From Acanthochlamys bracteata (lineage: Eukaryota; Streptophyta; Magnoliopsida; Pandanales; Velloziaceae): a DNA stretch of 64,000 nt. Below are positions 10,955 through 21,439 of this stretch, piece after piece (the first letter of the stretch is position 1; every line of letters starts with the position of its first letter). The DNA lies in assembly GCA_019914995.1 (NCBI GenBank), contig CM034135.1, positions 7,380,501-7,444,500 of the forward strand, read 5' to 3'. The translations under genes and the position numbers were made by a program. The notes beneath the pieces were generated by a model, which made no database searches, was not told the DNA's origin, and saw only the letters and a program-made list of their open reading frames with translations.

Positions 10955-11599
10955 TCAAACAAGATCGAAGACAGCAGCTTCTGATCGAAGATGTCTTCTG
11001 ATTTCGCTAGACTCTGCACCGTCGTGGAGCGCAACCTCAACCTTATATAATTTAACGCCGGCGCACCAAAAAAAGCAAAACAGTGCAAAGACGAAGTACG
11101 GAACGTTGAGCGGGTGCGTGGCGACGGCGGACAAAACAACATGCAAAACTACAATGTAAATCGTTCTCCAGAACCTGTAGTAATCTGCCATCTCCGGCGA
11201 TAATCTCTTCGACGCAGATTCCTCGGCAGCTTCGTTGAGTTTCCGGCCGATTAAAATCCAAAACAGTAAGTAGCTTACGAACAAAACAACAGGAAGAGCT
11301 ATATTCAAGTAAATCTTTTCCCATAACATGTAGCACTCCGCCATCTTCGTCAATATTGCGGTCATCGTAGCTCCTCTGTCGAGTTTCAGGGCGATCAAAA
11401 TCACTGACATGTACAACAATGTTGCTCCGATGTTCAGTAAAAGCGTACCGGTGCAGACCAAGAACGGGTAGAGTATGATCAGACACATCGTTGCTTTTGC
11501 AGATGACAAGTCGTCGTTGATTCGCCACAAACGGCGGCGGAGATAGTTGTTAATAATGTCGACAGAACTAGAATCATCTGAAGCAGCAGCGTTCTCCAT
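10955..11599 (-). CDS. Unknown multi-pass membrane protein with an internal repeat
   Basis: A single-exon 214-aa protein. A TATAAATA box at 11674-11667 lies about 70 bases upstream of the start. Hydrophobic spans are at about residues 37-72 (two close helices), 98-117, 146-161 and 165-181; both ends are polar. Residues about 86-107 (MAECYMLWEKIYLNIALPVV) and 137-158 (MADYYRFWRTIYIVVLHVVL) resemble each other, and the preceding 25 residues also align loosely (LLYMSVILIALKL with LLFWILIGRKL), so the protein seems to contain two copies of a unit of about 50 residues. I do not recognise a named family. It could be a small relative of plant-specific DUF membrane proteins such as the one at 16.7-19.0 kb, but I see no direct match. 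Confidence 0.75.
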   Translation of the reverse strand: MENAAASDDSSSVDIINNYLRRRLWRINDDLSSAKATMCLIILYPFLVCTGTLLLNIGATLLYMSVILIALKLDRGATMTAILTKMAECYMLWEKIYLNIALPVVLFVSYLLFWILIGRKLNEAAEESASKRLSPEMADYYRFWRTIYIVVLHVVLSAVATHPLNVPYFVFALFCFFWCAGVKLYKVEVALHDGAESSEIRRHLRSEAAVFDLV

Positions 11600-11666
11600 G
11601 GTGGCTAGCTATCTAGTTTTCAAACTACTTAACAGCTTGAAGAAGAAACCTAAACATATTTGCCTA

Positions 11667-11674
11667 TATTTATA
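11667..11674 (-). promoter_or_regulatory. TATA box of the 214-aa membrane protein gene
   Basis: TATAAATA on the minus strand, about 70 bases before the ATG at 11599. Confidence 0.6.
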
Positions 11675-11889
11675 GAATAAAGAAAACTACTTAATTCTGC
11701 TCCGACCAGGACTCTAGCAGTGAAATTTGATCGGTTCCATGCATGCACGCGCGATACTTCAATTTTTAAATATCTAGTTGCGATTCGGTTTCATAACCAA
11801 ATTGAATTTTGTAACGCTAAATAAAGGTTAAATATGGACAACGGAATATTTAATTTTATGCGACTCATAATACTGAAGGTAAAAATTGT

Positions 11890-12337
11890 TTATGATAGAT
11901 TTAGAAATGCTTATAAAATAATTTTTTAAAATAAAAAATAGTTTAGAATTTTTTTTAAAAAGATTGACTTTTTTATTTAGAAAACAAACATTATACATCT
12001 TAAAATTTTAAAATATATAATTTTTTATATATTTAAATTTTTAAAAAATTGTTAAATACTCTAAAGATTATTAGAAATATAGATACCAGGGACTTGGTTA
12101 CTGAGGGAATAAACTCAGTAAATTTGAGTTTTTTTAGAAAATAATTTAAAATATTAAATAACAAATTAAACAATTTAATAAAAATAAAATTTTTATATTA
12201 ATTTTATATTAATAGGTAGTTTTAAAATTGAATTTAAAAAAATTAATAGAAAAAATTTATATTTAACTTATATTAAAATTGAATTTAAAAAAGTGAAATT
12301 TGAGGTGATAGTAAATAAGACCTACGTAGGAGAAGAC
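11890..12337. repeat. AT-rich decayed repeats
   Basis: Two degraded elements are suggested. One, at about 11893-12060, contains GAAATGCTTATAAAAT and A/T runs like family A. The other, at about 12090-12320, has GGGACTTGGTTACTGAGGG and TTAATA-rich phrases like family B. Boundaries are unclear. No coding sequence is seen. Confidence 0.35.
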
Positions 12338-12542
12338 GGATCGGGTTGTATCGGATGGAGGGTTTGAAAGTTTTTGAAATAAAAATTATTTTTAATTTTT
12401 AAATATAAATTTTATTTTTTTATTTAAAAAAAATAAAAAATATATAATAAATTTTTTATATATTTTTTAAATTTTAAATAAATTTTTTATATATTTATAA
12501 TATATAATATAAAATAAAAATTAAAGCTGATTTTGTGATAAG
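12338..12542. mobile_element. MITE-like element, family A, left part, split by the retrotransposon
   Basis: Starts near GGTTTGAAAGTTTTTGAAAT and carries the family AT core. Its right terminus is missing here but appears directly after the 3' LTR at 15678 (TCACGCCAAACCGAACGC). Confidence 0.55.
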
Positions 12543-13065
12543 TGTTACGGTATAGCTATTTTGGCTATTTTTTTCGTTAAATTTATCTTGGTAAAATATT
12601 TTTTGCCTAGGTAAAATTATTTTTTGCATAAGCCAAGTTTAAAGTATGGTAGAATACTCTAGATATAAGATAGTTGGCATAAATCTAGGATATGCTAGAG
12701 AATACTCTAGCTTGTGGAGACTTTTATAAATGATATTTTGTAAAAACTTTTTGGATCATGTATTCTCCACCGTCCGATCAAAACAATCTCCACCGTCCAT
12801 TGAGGAGGTGGAGAAGCTATAAATAGAGGGGGTGAGCCCTTATTTGGGGGCATCAAGCATTTCAATCAAGAATTGTATCAAGCCGAAATAATATAAAGCT
12901 TTCTTTCTAAAAAGCTCTCTTCAAGTGTTTTTTTACTTTCGCTCTAGTCCATTCAAATTTTCTTAACTATCTTTGATAGCTCATTTGGGTGAAAAGCTGA
13001 TTTAGCTACAAGAGAGTGTGACTAAGTGCAGCACGAGCCAAGGTAAAAACTCTAGGTCTGTGACA
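12543..13065 (+). repeat. 5' LTR
   Basis: 523 bp, starting TGTTACGGTATAGC and ending GTCTGTGACA. It contains CTATAAATAGAGGG (TATA at 12819-12827) inside a block nearly identical to the 3' LTR, and a polyadenylation-type region further on. Confidence 0.92.
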
Positions 13066-13067
13066 AG

Positions 13068-13080
13068 TGGTATCAGAGCC
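13068..13080 (+). other. Primer-binding site, initiator Met tRNA type
   Basis: TGGTATCAGAGCC begins two bases after the 5' LTR and is the standard plant complement to the 3' end of tRNA-iMet. Confidence 0.93.
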
Positions 13081-13197
13081 AAAGTTCTGCCAATCAGAAA
13101 TGGTAAGTGGAAGCGCTGTTACCATTCATGAGGAAGGGAGATTGAAAGGAGAGCTCTCGAAAGCAGTCGCCAACGGAAGAAGAAGTCTAAGGACGTT

Positions 13198-14280
13198 ATG
13201 GCAAACGTGAATACAAGGCTCGCTAGGGTGGAGCTTGCTATGGCGGATAAGGTGGACCAGTTCGAGGAGTTGGGCCAAAACATCAAGAATCTCGAGAAGG
13301 GACAAGAAGAGCTTCGTGGGGAGATGCAAGGTGCCTTGAACGTGGTGGCCGAATCATCATCTCGTCAAGGTAAAGCTCTTAAAGACTCTCTCTTAGATGA
13401 TGTGGATGCTCTTAGGAGGAAGTAGCGACTATTAGGGAAAAGGTAGCAAGATTGGCTATCAATCGAATTGAGGGATGTCCGAGGGGATCGGACACTTTAC
13501 AAGATGGCGGTTACGAAATGGGCAGTTTTCGCCGTACCCAACTTCGACTCCATCGAAGGTGGATGTTCCAAGACCCAATGCGTATAAGGGTGCGCGGAAC
13601 GCGAAGGAGATTAATAACTTCCTTTGGAGCTTGGAGCAACTCCTTAGGAGTACCGGCATTACGGAGAATGCAGGTAAGATCGATCATGCCACTTTTTATC
13701 TTAAAGATACCGCAATGGTATGGTGGAAGAGGAGACATGCTGAGATCGAGAGCGGGACTTGAACTATTGCCACTTGGGAAGAGTTCAAGAGGGAACTCAA
13801 ACGGCAATTCTATCCGGTGAATGCCGAGGATAAGGCAAGGGCAAAGCTTCCGCGCTTGACCCATCGGGACAGTATAAGGGACTATGTTAAGGAATTTTCA
13901 GAGTTGATTTTGGAGATACATGATTTTCCTAAAAGGGAGGCCCTTTTTGCTTTAATGGACGAATTGCAAATATGGACAAGGTTAGAGATCCAACGTAGAG
14001 GATCTCAAGACCTCAACTATACTACTGTCATAGCCGAGTTCCTTATAGAGTTCCAACGGCCCGAAAAGCACAAGTCTCGAAAGGACTCCAAGGACAATGG
14101 CGGTGAAGATAGCCATCAAGTCAAAGAAGCAACGATTTTCCACCAAAGACCAAGGGAGGCTCCCATAGAGGCCAAGGAAGCAATGGCAACAATCGAGGGA
14201 ATGGTAAGAATCCTTTAAAATGCTTCCTTTGTGATGGACCTCATATGGTCAGAGAATGCCCAAAACGGAATAAACTTTTC
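13198..14280 (+). pseudogene. gag remnant with zinc knuckle
   Basis: Coiled-coil-like N-terminal segment at 13198-13425 (DQFEELGQNIKNLEKGQEEL). The retrotransposon gag domain follows in another frame from 13475 (INNFLWSLEQLLRS, DTAMVWWKRR, WEEFKRELKRQFYP, then RDYVKEFSELILEIHDF), broken by TGA at 13760-13762. A further shift leads to a CCHC-type knuckle at 14221-14259 (CFLCDGPHMVREC, with three residues before His where four are usual). Not translatable as one protein. Confidence 0.85.
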
Positions 14281-14403
14281 GCACTAATAGAGATAATGGA
14301 CGCCGCAACATCAACCTGAAGAAGTAAAGATGGGCTCACTACAACTACTTAATGCCATCCAAGCCAAAGCCGAATTATCAAAATGTGTGAGGTGAATGGT
14401 CGG

Positions 14404-14808
14404 ATGTATGTGACGACTAAAGTTGGAGGACGGAAGGTCCAAGTTTTGGTAGACACAAGGGCGACCCATAATTTACTCGAGGAGAAGGAAGCCACGAGGG
14501 TTGGCATCAAGTACGAAAAGAGACAAGGATGAATTAAGGCGGTTAATTTTGAACCCAAATCTATTGTTGGTGTTGCCCGTGGAGTCCAAACATGCATAGA
14601 TGAGTGGACTAGTCTTTTGGACTTTTCCGTTGTGTTCATGAATGATTTTCCTATAATTCTTGGTATGGAGTTTATGGATCGCGTAAAGACTGTACCTATC
14701 CTTTTTGCCAACTTCATGTGTATCATGGATGAAAAGAAAACGTGCATGGTACCTTTGACGCGAGAAGTAAATTTTCAGTCTAAAACTACTTTGGCCTTAC
14801 AACCCTAA
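14404..14808 (+). pseudogene. Aspartic protease-like domain remnant
   Basis: Reads VLVDTRATHNLLEE, where retroelement proteases have D-T/S-G-A; the Gly is Arg here, which should abolish activity. Further on, FPIILGMEFMDRV matches the I-L-G-M-x-F/W-L pattern near the domain end. A TGA interrupts the frame near 14530. Confidence 0.75.
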
Positions 14809-14947
14809 AGGAAGAAGGAGGAGGCACAACCAACAATCCAGATCATCCCAAAAGAACCAGATCATCTCAACATCAAGGCAAGGGAGGATCAAAATACCGC
14901 AGCATCCTTAAGAGCTTCAGCGTCTATTATGATGACACCCGAACGGG

Positions 14948-15080
14948 ACGTGGAAGAAATTTTGGGGCATCGATTCATCCCAAGGTGTGGTAATCATCCA
15001 TGTTATTCTGAATATTTGGTCAAGTTGAAGGGTTGGCCAGACGATGAGTCGAGTTGGTAGCATGAAGATGACCTGTGGTC
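14948..15080 (+). pseudogene. Chromodomain remnant from the end of integrase
   Basis: Reads VEEILGHRF then YSEYLVKLKGWPDDESSW followed by a stop and HEDDLW. This is the chromodomain fold found C-terminal to integrase in plant chromoviruses. It follows the protease after only about 140 bases, showing that the polymerase and integrase core were deleted. Confidence 0.8.
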
Positions 15081-15142
15081 ATTCCATCATAAGATTCAAG
15101 AGTTTCGCTACAGCTCTGCACAACCGCGATGAGGGCATCGCG

Positions 15143-15158
15143 AAAAAGTGGGAAAGAA
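15143..15158 (+). other. Polypurine tract
   Basis: AAAAAGTGGGAAAGAA lies directly against the start of the 3' LTR, as expected for plus-strand priming. Confidence 0.85.
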
Positions 15159-15673
15159 TGTCATTGTATGGCTATTTTAGCTATTCTGCCCATCAAAATT
15201 ATCTTGGTAAAATATTTTTTGCTTAAATAAAATTATCTTGTGCATAAATCAAGTCTAGAGTATGGTAGAATACTCTGCATATAAGATAATTGGCATAAGG
15301 ATAGGCTAGAGAATATTCTAGATTGGTGGAGATATTTGTAAAGGATATTTTGTAAGAACTTTTGGATCATGTATTCTTCACAGTCCGATCAAAACAATCT
15401 CCACCGTCCATTGAGGAGGTGGAGAAGCTATAAATAGAGGGGGTGAGCCCTCATTTGGGGCATCAAACATTTCAACTAAGAGTTGTACCAAGCCAAAGTA
15501 ATATAAAGCTTTCTTTCTAAAAAGCTCTCTTTAAGTGTTTCTTATTTTCCTTCTAATTCATTCAAATTTTCTTAGCTATCCTTAATAGTTCATTTGATGA
15601 AAGGCGGACTTAGCCACAAAAGAGTGTGACTAAGTGCCGCACGAGTTAAGGTAAAAACTCTAGACCCGTAACA
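15159..15673 (+). repeat. 3' LTR
   Basis: 515 bp, starting TGTCATTGTATGGC and ending CCCGTAACA; matches the 5' LTR along its length with substitutions and small gaps, including the same TATAAATAG box. Confidence 0.92.
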
Positions 15674-15677
15674 TAAG

Positions 15678-15697
15678 TCACGCCAAACCGAACGCAA
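15678..15697. mobile_element. Right end of the family A element split by the retrotransposon
   Basis: TCACGCCAAACCGAACGC follows the TAAG target duplication and resembles the family right end (compare CATAAGCACTACCAAACAC at 24341). Confidence 0.5.
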
Positions 15698-15728
15698 GCT
15701 CTAGCTACTTCCTTGTTTACTAAAAATT

Positions 15729-16581
15729 AGGGGTGGCAATATATGACCCGATCCGAAAATTCAATCCAAAATCGACCTGTTTAATTAGGATTATGGTTAG
15801 AAAATTTGACCTGTATAAATATATGGATTGGGTTAGGGTTGAACGAATTTGACCCGGTTATTAAATGGGTCGACTCTGATTAACCCGAAATTGACCCATC
15901 AATCCGAAATATTATTTTTTGAAGGAAGAATTATTGATTTTTTCTTACCGTATAATAAAATATTGGCAATAAAAATAATCGATAATAATTATTTACTAAC
16001 TATTAAATTATATTATATTTATTATTAATTTTTTATTTTTATATCTTAGTAAAATAGTGTAATATGAAAATTATAATATTATCGAAAGTAGTACTATATA
16101 TTTATTTTTAATGATGAATTTAGATTTCGTATAAAAATTTTTATGAAAATTTTATTATATAGATATTTTTATTAAAATTTTTATCAAAATTATTAATATG
16201 TATTTGTAATTATAAAATTTTGTTGTTATCATATATTTTCAAAAAATAAAAATAACAATTTTTTGTGGATATTTTAAGGACCGATGAAGACGTTAAAGAA
16301 TGCATATTTTATCGGACATAATTATATCTCGTCAGTAAAAATTTCATACATTTTTATTCGAACTGATCTTATAATTTTGTTTAAGTTTAAAAATATAAAA
16401 TTAATAATTAATAATTTTAATTATTAAATGGATCGATCTGAATTTGATCCGATTATTAATATGTTGGGTTAAGGTTGACAATTTTAATCCGTATAAATTT
16501 ATAAGTTAGATTAGGATTGAACAAATTTGATCCGATTATTAAATACATCGATTCGAAACCTACGCATCAATCCCACCCCTG
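15729..16581. mobile_element. hAT-like non-autonomous element with target duplication
   Basis: The left end is AGGGGTGGCAAT and the right end CCCACCCCTG, an inverted pair. CTAAAAATT occurs directly outside both ends (15720-15728 and 16582-16590), the 8-9 bp duplication typical of hAT insertions. The interior repeats phrases such as TTGACCCGGTTATTAAATGG and a later GATCCGATTATTAAAT. No transposase is seen. It inserted close to the end of the retrotransposon. Confidence 0.75.
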
Positions 16582-16677
16582 CTAAAAATTGAACCTTACA
16601 ATTTAAAATTAAGAATCAAATTAGATACACAAAGACTATTTGAATTTTAGCTATACGTATTCTTAAATAGACTCGAT

Positions 16678-18997
16678 CTACGTACTTGAAGACGATTTTG
16701 ACAGGAGACGACCGCCGTCAGGGATTCCAGCATGAGTGAGCAACGCCCAGATGAGCGTGATGAGCTCGCCGCCCTTGCCGAGTCTCTCTATGTGAACACG
16801 GTGATCCTCCGACGGCGCGAGTTTCACCAACATGTCCGCCCAGATCTCCGCCAACTCCTTCCACGTCTCTTCTCCGTCCAGCTCAATTTCCCTCATCAGT
16901 ACCTTCGCAAGTTCACTGCTTTTTGCTAACATCGACTCCTGATTCAAGTGCTTCGTCTTCATGATGAATTCGATCCTCTCGTGCAAGTACTTATGGTCCT
17001 TCAAACACTCTTCTGCCTCTTGCACGGCGTTCTTCAGGATGTAAGTTGGCCTTCCGTTGTCATCGGGTATGATAGACGGAAGATATGCAATGAGGTAACC
17101 GCAGTACATGGCCAGCGTAAGCGCGACCGTTTCGTCACTGCTTGTATGGGAGGTAAAAACATTGTCGCCGTCATATCTGAGCCACGGCAGTTTGTTGATG
17201 TTCCACCACTGTCTTCCTTTGTCGACTGTGAGGTTCTTGCAGAGAGTAGTAGCGATATGCCATACGAGTATGGTCTGCGTGTACGGCTCTTCCTTACCCA
17301 TATCCAACATTAACAGTTGTCTGATGTTGCCTAGCCTCTCTGAATGGAACACTGTTGTCGCCGGCTGTTGCATGACACTTGTTCCGTTGTTGCTGTTTCT
17401 CAACGCCCTCCTGAGTGCTTCGACAACCGCTTTCTTAACGTCTTCGGAGAGCTCCACCCGGTTAGCGCTCCCGATGAACCCGAACGTTAGTCGGAAGTAG
17501 ATCGTCCACGGCTTTTTAGTATGGAAGTCTCTGATGAAGTGGTACTGCCCTAACTTTCGATCCCAGGGCTTGCCAAAAAGCTTCAACTTGCTGTGAGCCT
17601 CGATCAAGCGTTCCGTCAACCGGTTCCCATGCCAGGACCGGTTCTTCACGTACTGGCAGAGTATGGAAACCTTTAAACAGTCAGAGAGCAAGAAGGTTAT
17701 GATGTCGACGGACTCCATTATTATGATAAGGATCATGACCAGCGTGGTGACGATCACGTTTAACACGTAGTAGACTTCTCGTCGCCATCCTAGGTCGATT
17801 AGATGCTGCCTATCTGCATCAATGGTGATCATGGAGAGCATATCAACGCGCATCAGGATCAAGCAGCAGCTTACGAGAAGGACGATAAATAAGACGGCGT
17901 TTGTCGTCTGGAACCAGAGAGTGTAGGTGACCGGGTGGTTGCTGAAAGTGAACTCGCGTAGGAAGTTGATTTCCTTCTCGACGATTTTAAAGACACGCTC
18001 GTGGTCGTGCTCATCGGGATTATCGCAACGGAGGAGTCCGATGACTACGAGATCTCTAGCTTTCTTCGATCCTGCCTCGGCTAGAGGGTAACCCCGAGTA
18101 CGGCGACGGAGGAGCTTGAAAAAAGCGAAGGAGAGGCAAAGGTCCTTGAGCTGGACCGAGTTCTTGAGCAAAGGTCCTGGACATGCCCAAACCTTCTCGA
18201 CAGTGACGAGCTCGTCTGGGCGAGTTAGTTTCAGTTCGTACCGCAGCGGGCTGCGAATCACTTGCTGGTTGTCTTCTCCCATGACGATGTATTTGTATCC
18301 AGCCATCGTACTCGCATTATAGTTACCTTGCCCTTCTCCAGGGCCGGCGCTCTTCTCCTCTTCCTCCCTTAACTGAACCATGTAGTCCCCGGTGAACCTA
18401 GCATTCTTCGAAAGAGAGAAAGAACGAGAAGCGTGCAAGTAGGCGATGATGCCGAGGGCCATCTTGGCTGTGCTGGCGCCCCATAGTGACCAAACAGCAA
18501 TGCGGTAACCGGGGTCGATGGATTTGAAAATAAGGAATGCTACCCACACGATGTCGGCGAACAGCGAGACGAGGACGCTTCCCCGTTTCTCGTCGTCCTC
18601 GTAAGGGTTCGTAGAGCTGGAGCCAACTTTGATCGATATGATCTGGAGCAACACCGCCCAGACCTGCGCGCAGTTAATGAAGTATATATCTATGAATGTC
18701 AATAAATAAATCTATTCATCAGCTTAATCAATTAAGCTTTTACGTTCTTGATTGTACCATGAGAAGGTTAGAGCCGGGAACTTCTTCAGCTTTGGATATG
18801 GCGTAAGTGAGTAAGTTAAAGGAGAAAGCATTGGCGAGGCCGAAGAAGAGAGCGAGGACGGGATGGCTGGAACGTTGTGCCAGAGGGCCGAGGAGAACGA
18901 GAAAGAAGAGAATGATGGCTGTGGCAGTGACCAGGCCTTGGACGAGAGTCTGCTTGAAATCGTTTGTCAAGCCTGTAGAGATGTTCATGTCAGCCAT
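16678..18997 (-). CDS. DUF4220/DUF594 family membrane protein
   Basis: Exons 18997-18758 and 18663-16678; a 94-nt GT-AG intron joins in phase 0 (SNLLM to VWAVLLQ), giving 741 aa. The 2-kb exon alone has an in-frame ATG at 18702, but that lies in the intron, so the longer model is better. Several N-terminal hydrophobic helices are followed by a cytoplasmic stretch and more helices (AVLFIVLLVSCCLILM; VIVTTLVMILIIIMESVDII). The DUF594 tail at about 677-722 is clear: WKELAEIWADMLVKLAPS then GGELITLIWALLTHAGI. The family is plant-specific and expanded in many species; its biochemical role is not established. A TATA-like TATTATATATG lies about 50 bases upstream of the start. Confidence 0.9.
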
Positions 18998-19047
18998 GGC
19001 TAGCTAGATAGCTCTGTTGTGCTTGCTTCCCATTGCGATACGCACAC

Positions 19048-19058
19048 ATATATAATAA
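19048..19058 (-). promoter_or_regulatory. TATA box of the DUF4220/DUF594 gene
   Basis: TATTATATATG on the minus strand, about 50 bases before the ATG at 18997. Confidence 0.5.
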
Positions 19059-19079
19059 GCTAAAGAAGCACTAGCAGAG

Positions 19080-21240
19080 ATTTAGCTTTAATTTGTTTTA
19101 ATTGTGTTCCGGATCCTGAAACATGAAGAGAATAATCTCTGTGGTCTCTGTACTGTGCTTTAATTTCTTTTTTAAACCAGTGGTGCTACATATTTCTTTT
19201 ACCTTTGGCTAGCAGCATCTTATTCTCTGTGCTCTTTAAGGAGAAGGAGATAACCGTTTTTTTTTTCTTTTAATGTTTATTTTTCTTTTTCTTTATAAAG
19301 AAATTTTGCCATGCTAGTTGTCTCCTAAGTTGTAGAGTGCTTATAAAATTAAAATAAATTAAAATAAAAAATTTTTTATTTTATTTCAATAAATAAATTT
19401 TATAATTTTAATTTAAAATAATAATAAAATTAAGTAATAAAAAATTTTTAAACTTTGAATTATAAACATTGTGGATTTTAGATGCTCAAGATTTTAAGCT
19501 TCGGATGCCTAACCGAATTACACCTTTCGCTTTTGTCTTTGTAATGGTGCTCGTGCTTCTATGATTAAGTAGCCTGTATACTCTTTTCGCTCTATATAAC
19601 TTTTACCCTCATGGTCCATGCATATGTGCGCTTTATTTTATTCTCAAGATTTTAAGATTTTATCATGTGGGGAAAAAAGAACACTAAACAATTTCCATCA
19701 ATGATTTTGTTGAAGGTCGTCTAAAAGAGTGGCACAAACTAACTAAGAGATGCATTTTAATTAATCTGTAAAAAAAACCAAAGTCTTAAATGCAGGAATC
19801 CTTCCGTATTTTTTCGGTCTTGTTTCGAACGGAAAAATAATAAGTAAGAGAAAATAAAGAAATAAGTAAGAAAAAATAAAAGTAAGATTAAATAAGAAAA
19901 AATTATTTAGGTAGAAACGAAAGTAATAATAATATTTTAATCTCGTCTTGTTTGGATAAATCAATAATATTAATGAAGAGTAATAATTTTTTTTATTTGA
20001 TAACTGAAAAGTAAATAAGAATAATTATTATAAAAAGACTGAAATATTTTTTTATATTTTTTGGTTAAGTAAAACAGTTTACTTGGCCAATTCAGGAAAT
20101 ATTACTTGTGATTTTACAAATTTGAGATTTTTATACCAGTTTCTGTTAAACTGCTGCTTTAAGAAATATTGATTGTAATTTTATGATGAGGTGAGTTAAG
20201 ATTTTGGCTAACTGATGGCATATTAATACTGCTTGAGAAATTCTCAAAGTGCAGTCTATGCTTACGATTTAGTCCTGATGGAAATTATCTGTTCATTGCT
20301 AGCAAAGCTTTTGAACATTGGAATTGTATTGCTGTATGAATCTTTTATTACTAGAATGCTAGTTTCTTTCTATGTATGTTCCAGCATGTCACATTATTCC
20401 TTTTTCTTAAGAAAAAAATATGAAAGCTATTCCATTAATTATGTTAGAAAACTAATAAGAGCAAGTAGACAATTTCACACTCAATAGAGTTGCTTGATCA
20501 ATTTGAAATTATAAAAGTGGTTAGATGGCCCTTTATAATCTGTAGCTAGTTTCACAAAAATTAAAAAAAAGCATCCAGTAGTACCAAAAGAAATATTGTA
20601 AGCATTGAAGAGAACTGCTCCAAATACAGATATTTCATCAAGCAGTAGATGCTTTGATTTAATATTTCATAAATAGCTTAGTTCATCATTGCAGGAAAGA
20701 TCACATTTCAAAATTCTAATTCAAGAAGACCATTCTACTATATCCATGCTTTATCAATTGTGTTACTTTTGTATGTTTATCCACTGAAACCACTCTATGT
20801 TGTTAGGTTACAGATGTCACTGGTATATAAGCAGAACGCATATTTGACTGACTATACACCTAACAGATCTTCTAATCTTTAAGACTTAAACCAGACATCT
20901 CCGCGTCAGTTCCTGATATGCAACCTGTTGAAATTAAAATAAAAATCAATATCATCAGAGAACTTACAATGTTATGTACAATAACCTTCCAATCCATTAA
21001 AGAAGAAACATAAAACACCATGCTGCAATAACCTTTCAATATCAGCAAATTGCATCCACATAAAACACCTCAACAAAAACAACAAAACTAATAATATCTC
21101 CATGTATCACAACGAAGGTTTACAAGTCCACAGCATGTGGCTAAAAAATAATAGTGCTGTTACTAGTTTACGTAATAAAGCAACAGACTTTATTAAGTTA
21201 TTGACAAGCACTACTTGTTTAGTTGTTACAATTTATTTCA
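19080..21240. other. Gene-poor stretch with decayed repeats
   Basis: Holds the promoter side of the DUF4220 gene, an AT-rich repeat near 19335-19460, a 59-nt block shared with 30.7 kb, and an A-rich stretch at 19800-20060 that may be another short element. Small reading frames here have no coding character. Confidence 0.5.
19571..19629 (+). repeat. 59-nt perfect repeat, copy 1, promoter-like
   Basis: Starts AGCCTGTATACTC and ends CATGCATATGTGC; identical to 30681-30739. It contains CTCTATATAAC (TATA-like) and CATGCAT (RY element). A weaker match extends to the left (ACACCTTTCGCTTT at 19521). Confidence 0.8.
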
Positions 21241-21241
21241 C

Positions 21242-21431
21242 ATAATGCCTTTCAGATATTCATTACCAATCGCAACAATTATCTCAATTCCTGACCCTTT
21301 GAATGCATTAAGAACACCATGGTCAGCATCGTATATTCTAACATTCTTTATCTTTGCAGCTTTCAGAGTATAATAGCAGTTTCAGGTGGGGGGATGTTAT
21401 CTACGATTCTACCATAATTCACACCAAAATA
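21242..21431 (-). pseudogene. Glucan endo-1,3-beta-glucosidase (GH17) fragment
   Basis: On the minus strand YFGVNYGRIVDNIPPPE and, in a second frame, KAAKIKNVRIYDADHGVL then GIEIIVAIGNEYLKGI match the start of the mature GH17 domain (family pattern G.NYGR.ADN.P and VRIYDAD). A 1-nt loss near 21385 separates the two frames, and the match ends at a stop about 60 codons in. The signal-peptide exon and the catalytic Glu residues are absent. GH17 enzymes cut callose-type glucans in the cell wall; this fragment cannot. Confidence 0.8.
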
Positions 21432-21439
21432 TGCAGTAA

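Larger units (their letters stand above)
12543..15673 (+). mobile_element. Ty3/gypsy chromovirus-type LTR retrotransposon, internally deleted, non-autonomous
   Basis: A 3.1-kb element with two LTRs, each starting TGT and ending ACA (TGTTAC..GTAACA at the outer ends), a tRNA-iMet primer-binding site and a polypurine tract. It is flanked by TAAG at 12539-12542 and 15674-15677. Inside are remains of gag, a zinc knuckle, a protease-like domain and then, with nothing between, a chromodomain of the type found at the end of chromovirus integrase. Reverse transcriptase, RNase H and the integrase core are absent. Stops and frame changes break every reading frame, so it can only have moved with help. 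The two LTRs differ at many positions, so the insertion is not recent. Confidence 0.93.

Noticed and set aside
11052..11528. 158-codon frame overlapping the membrane protein gene
   Set aside because: Same strand, other frame; composition is that of a shadow and the 214-aa frame has the TATA box, start and helices.
13452..13864. Overlapping frames on both strands within gag
   Set aside because: They are alternate frames of the decayed gag; only 13475-13762 and 13817-14218 read as gag.
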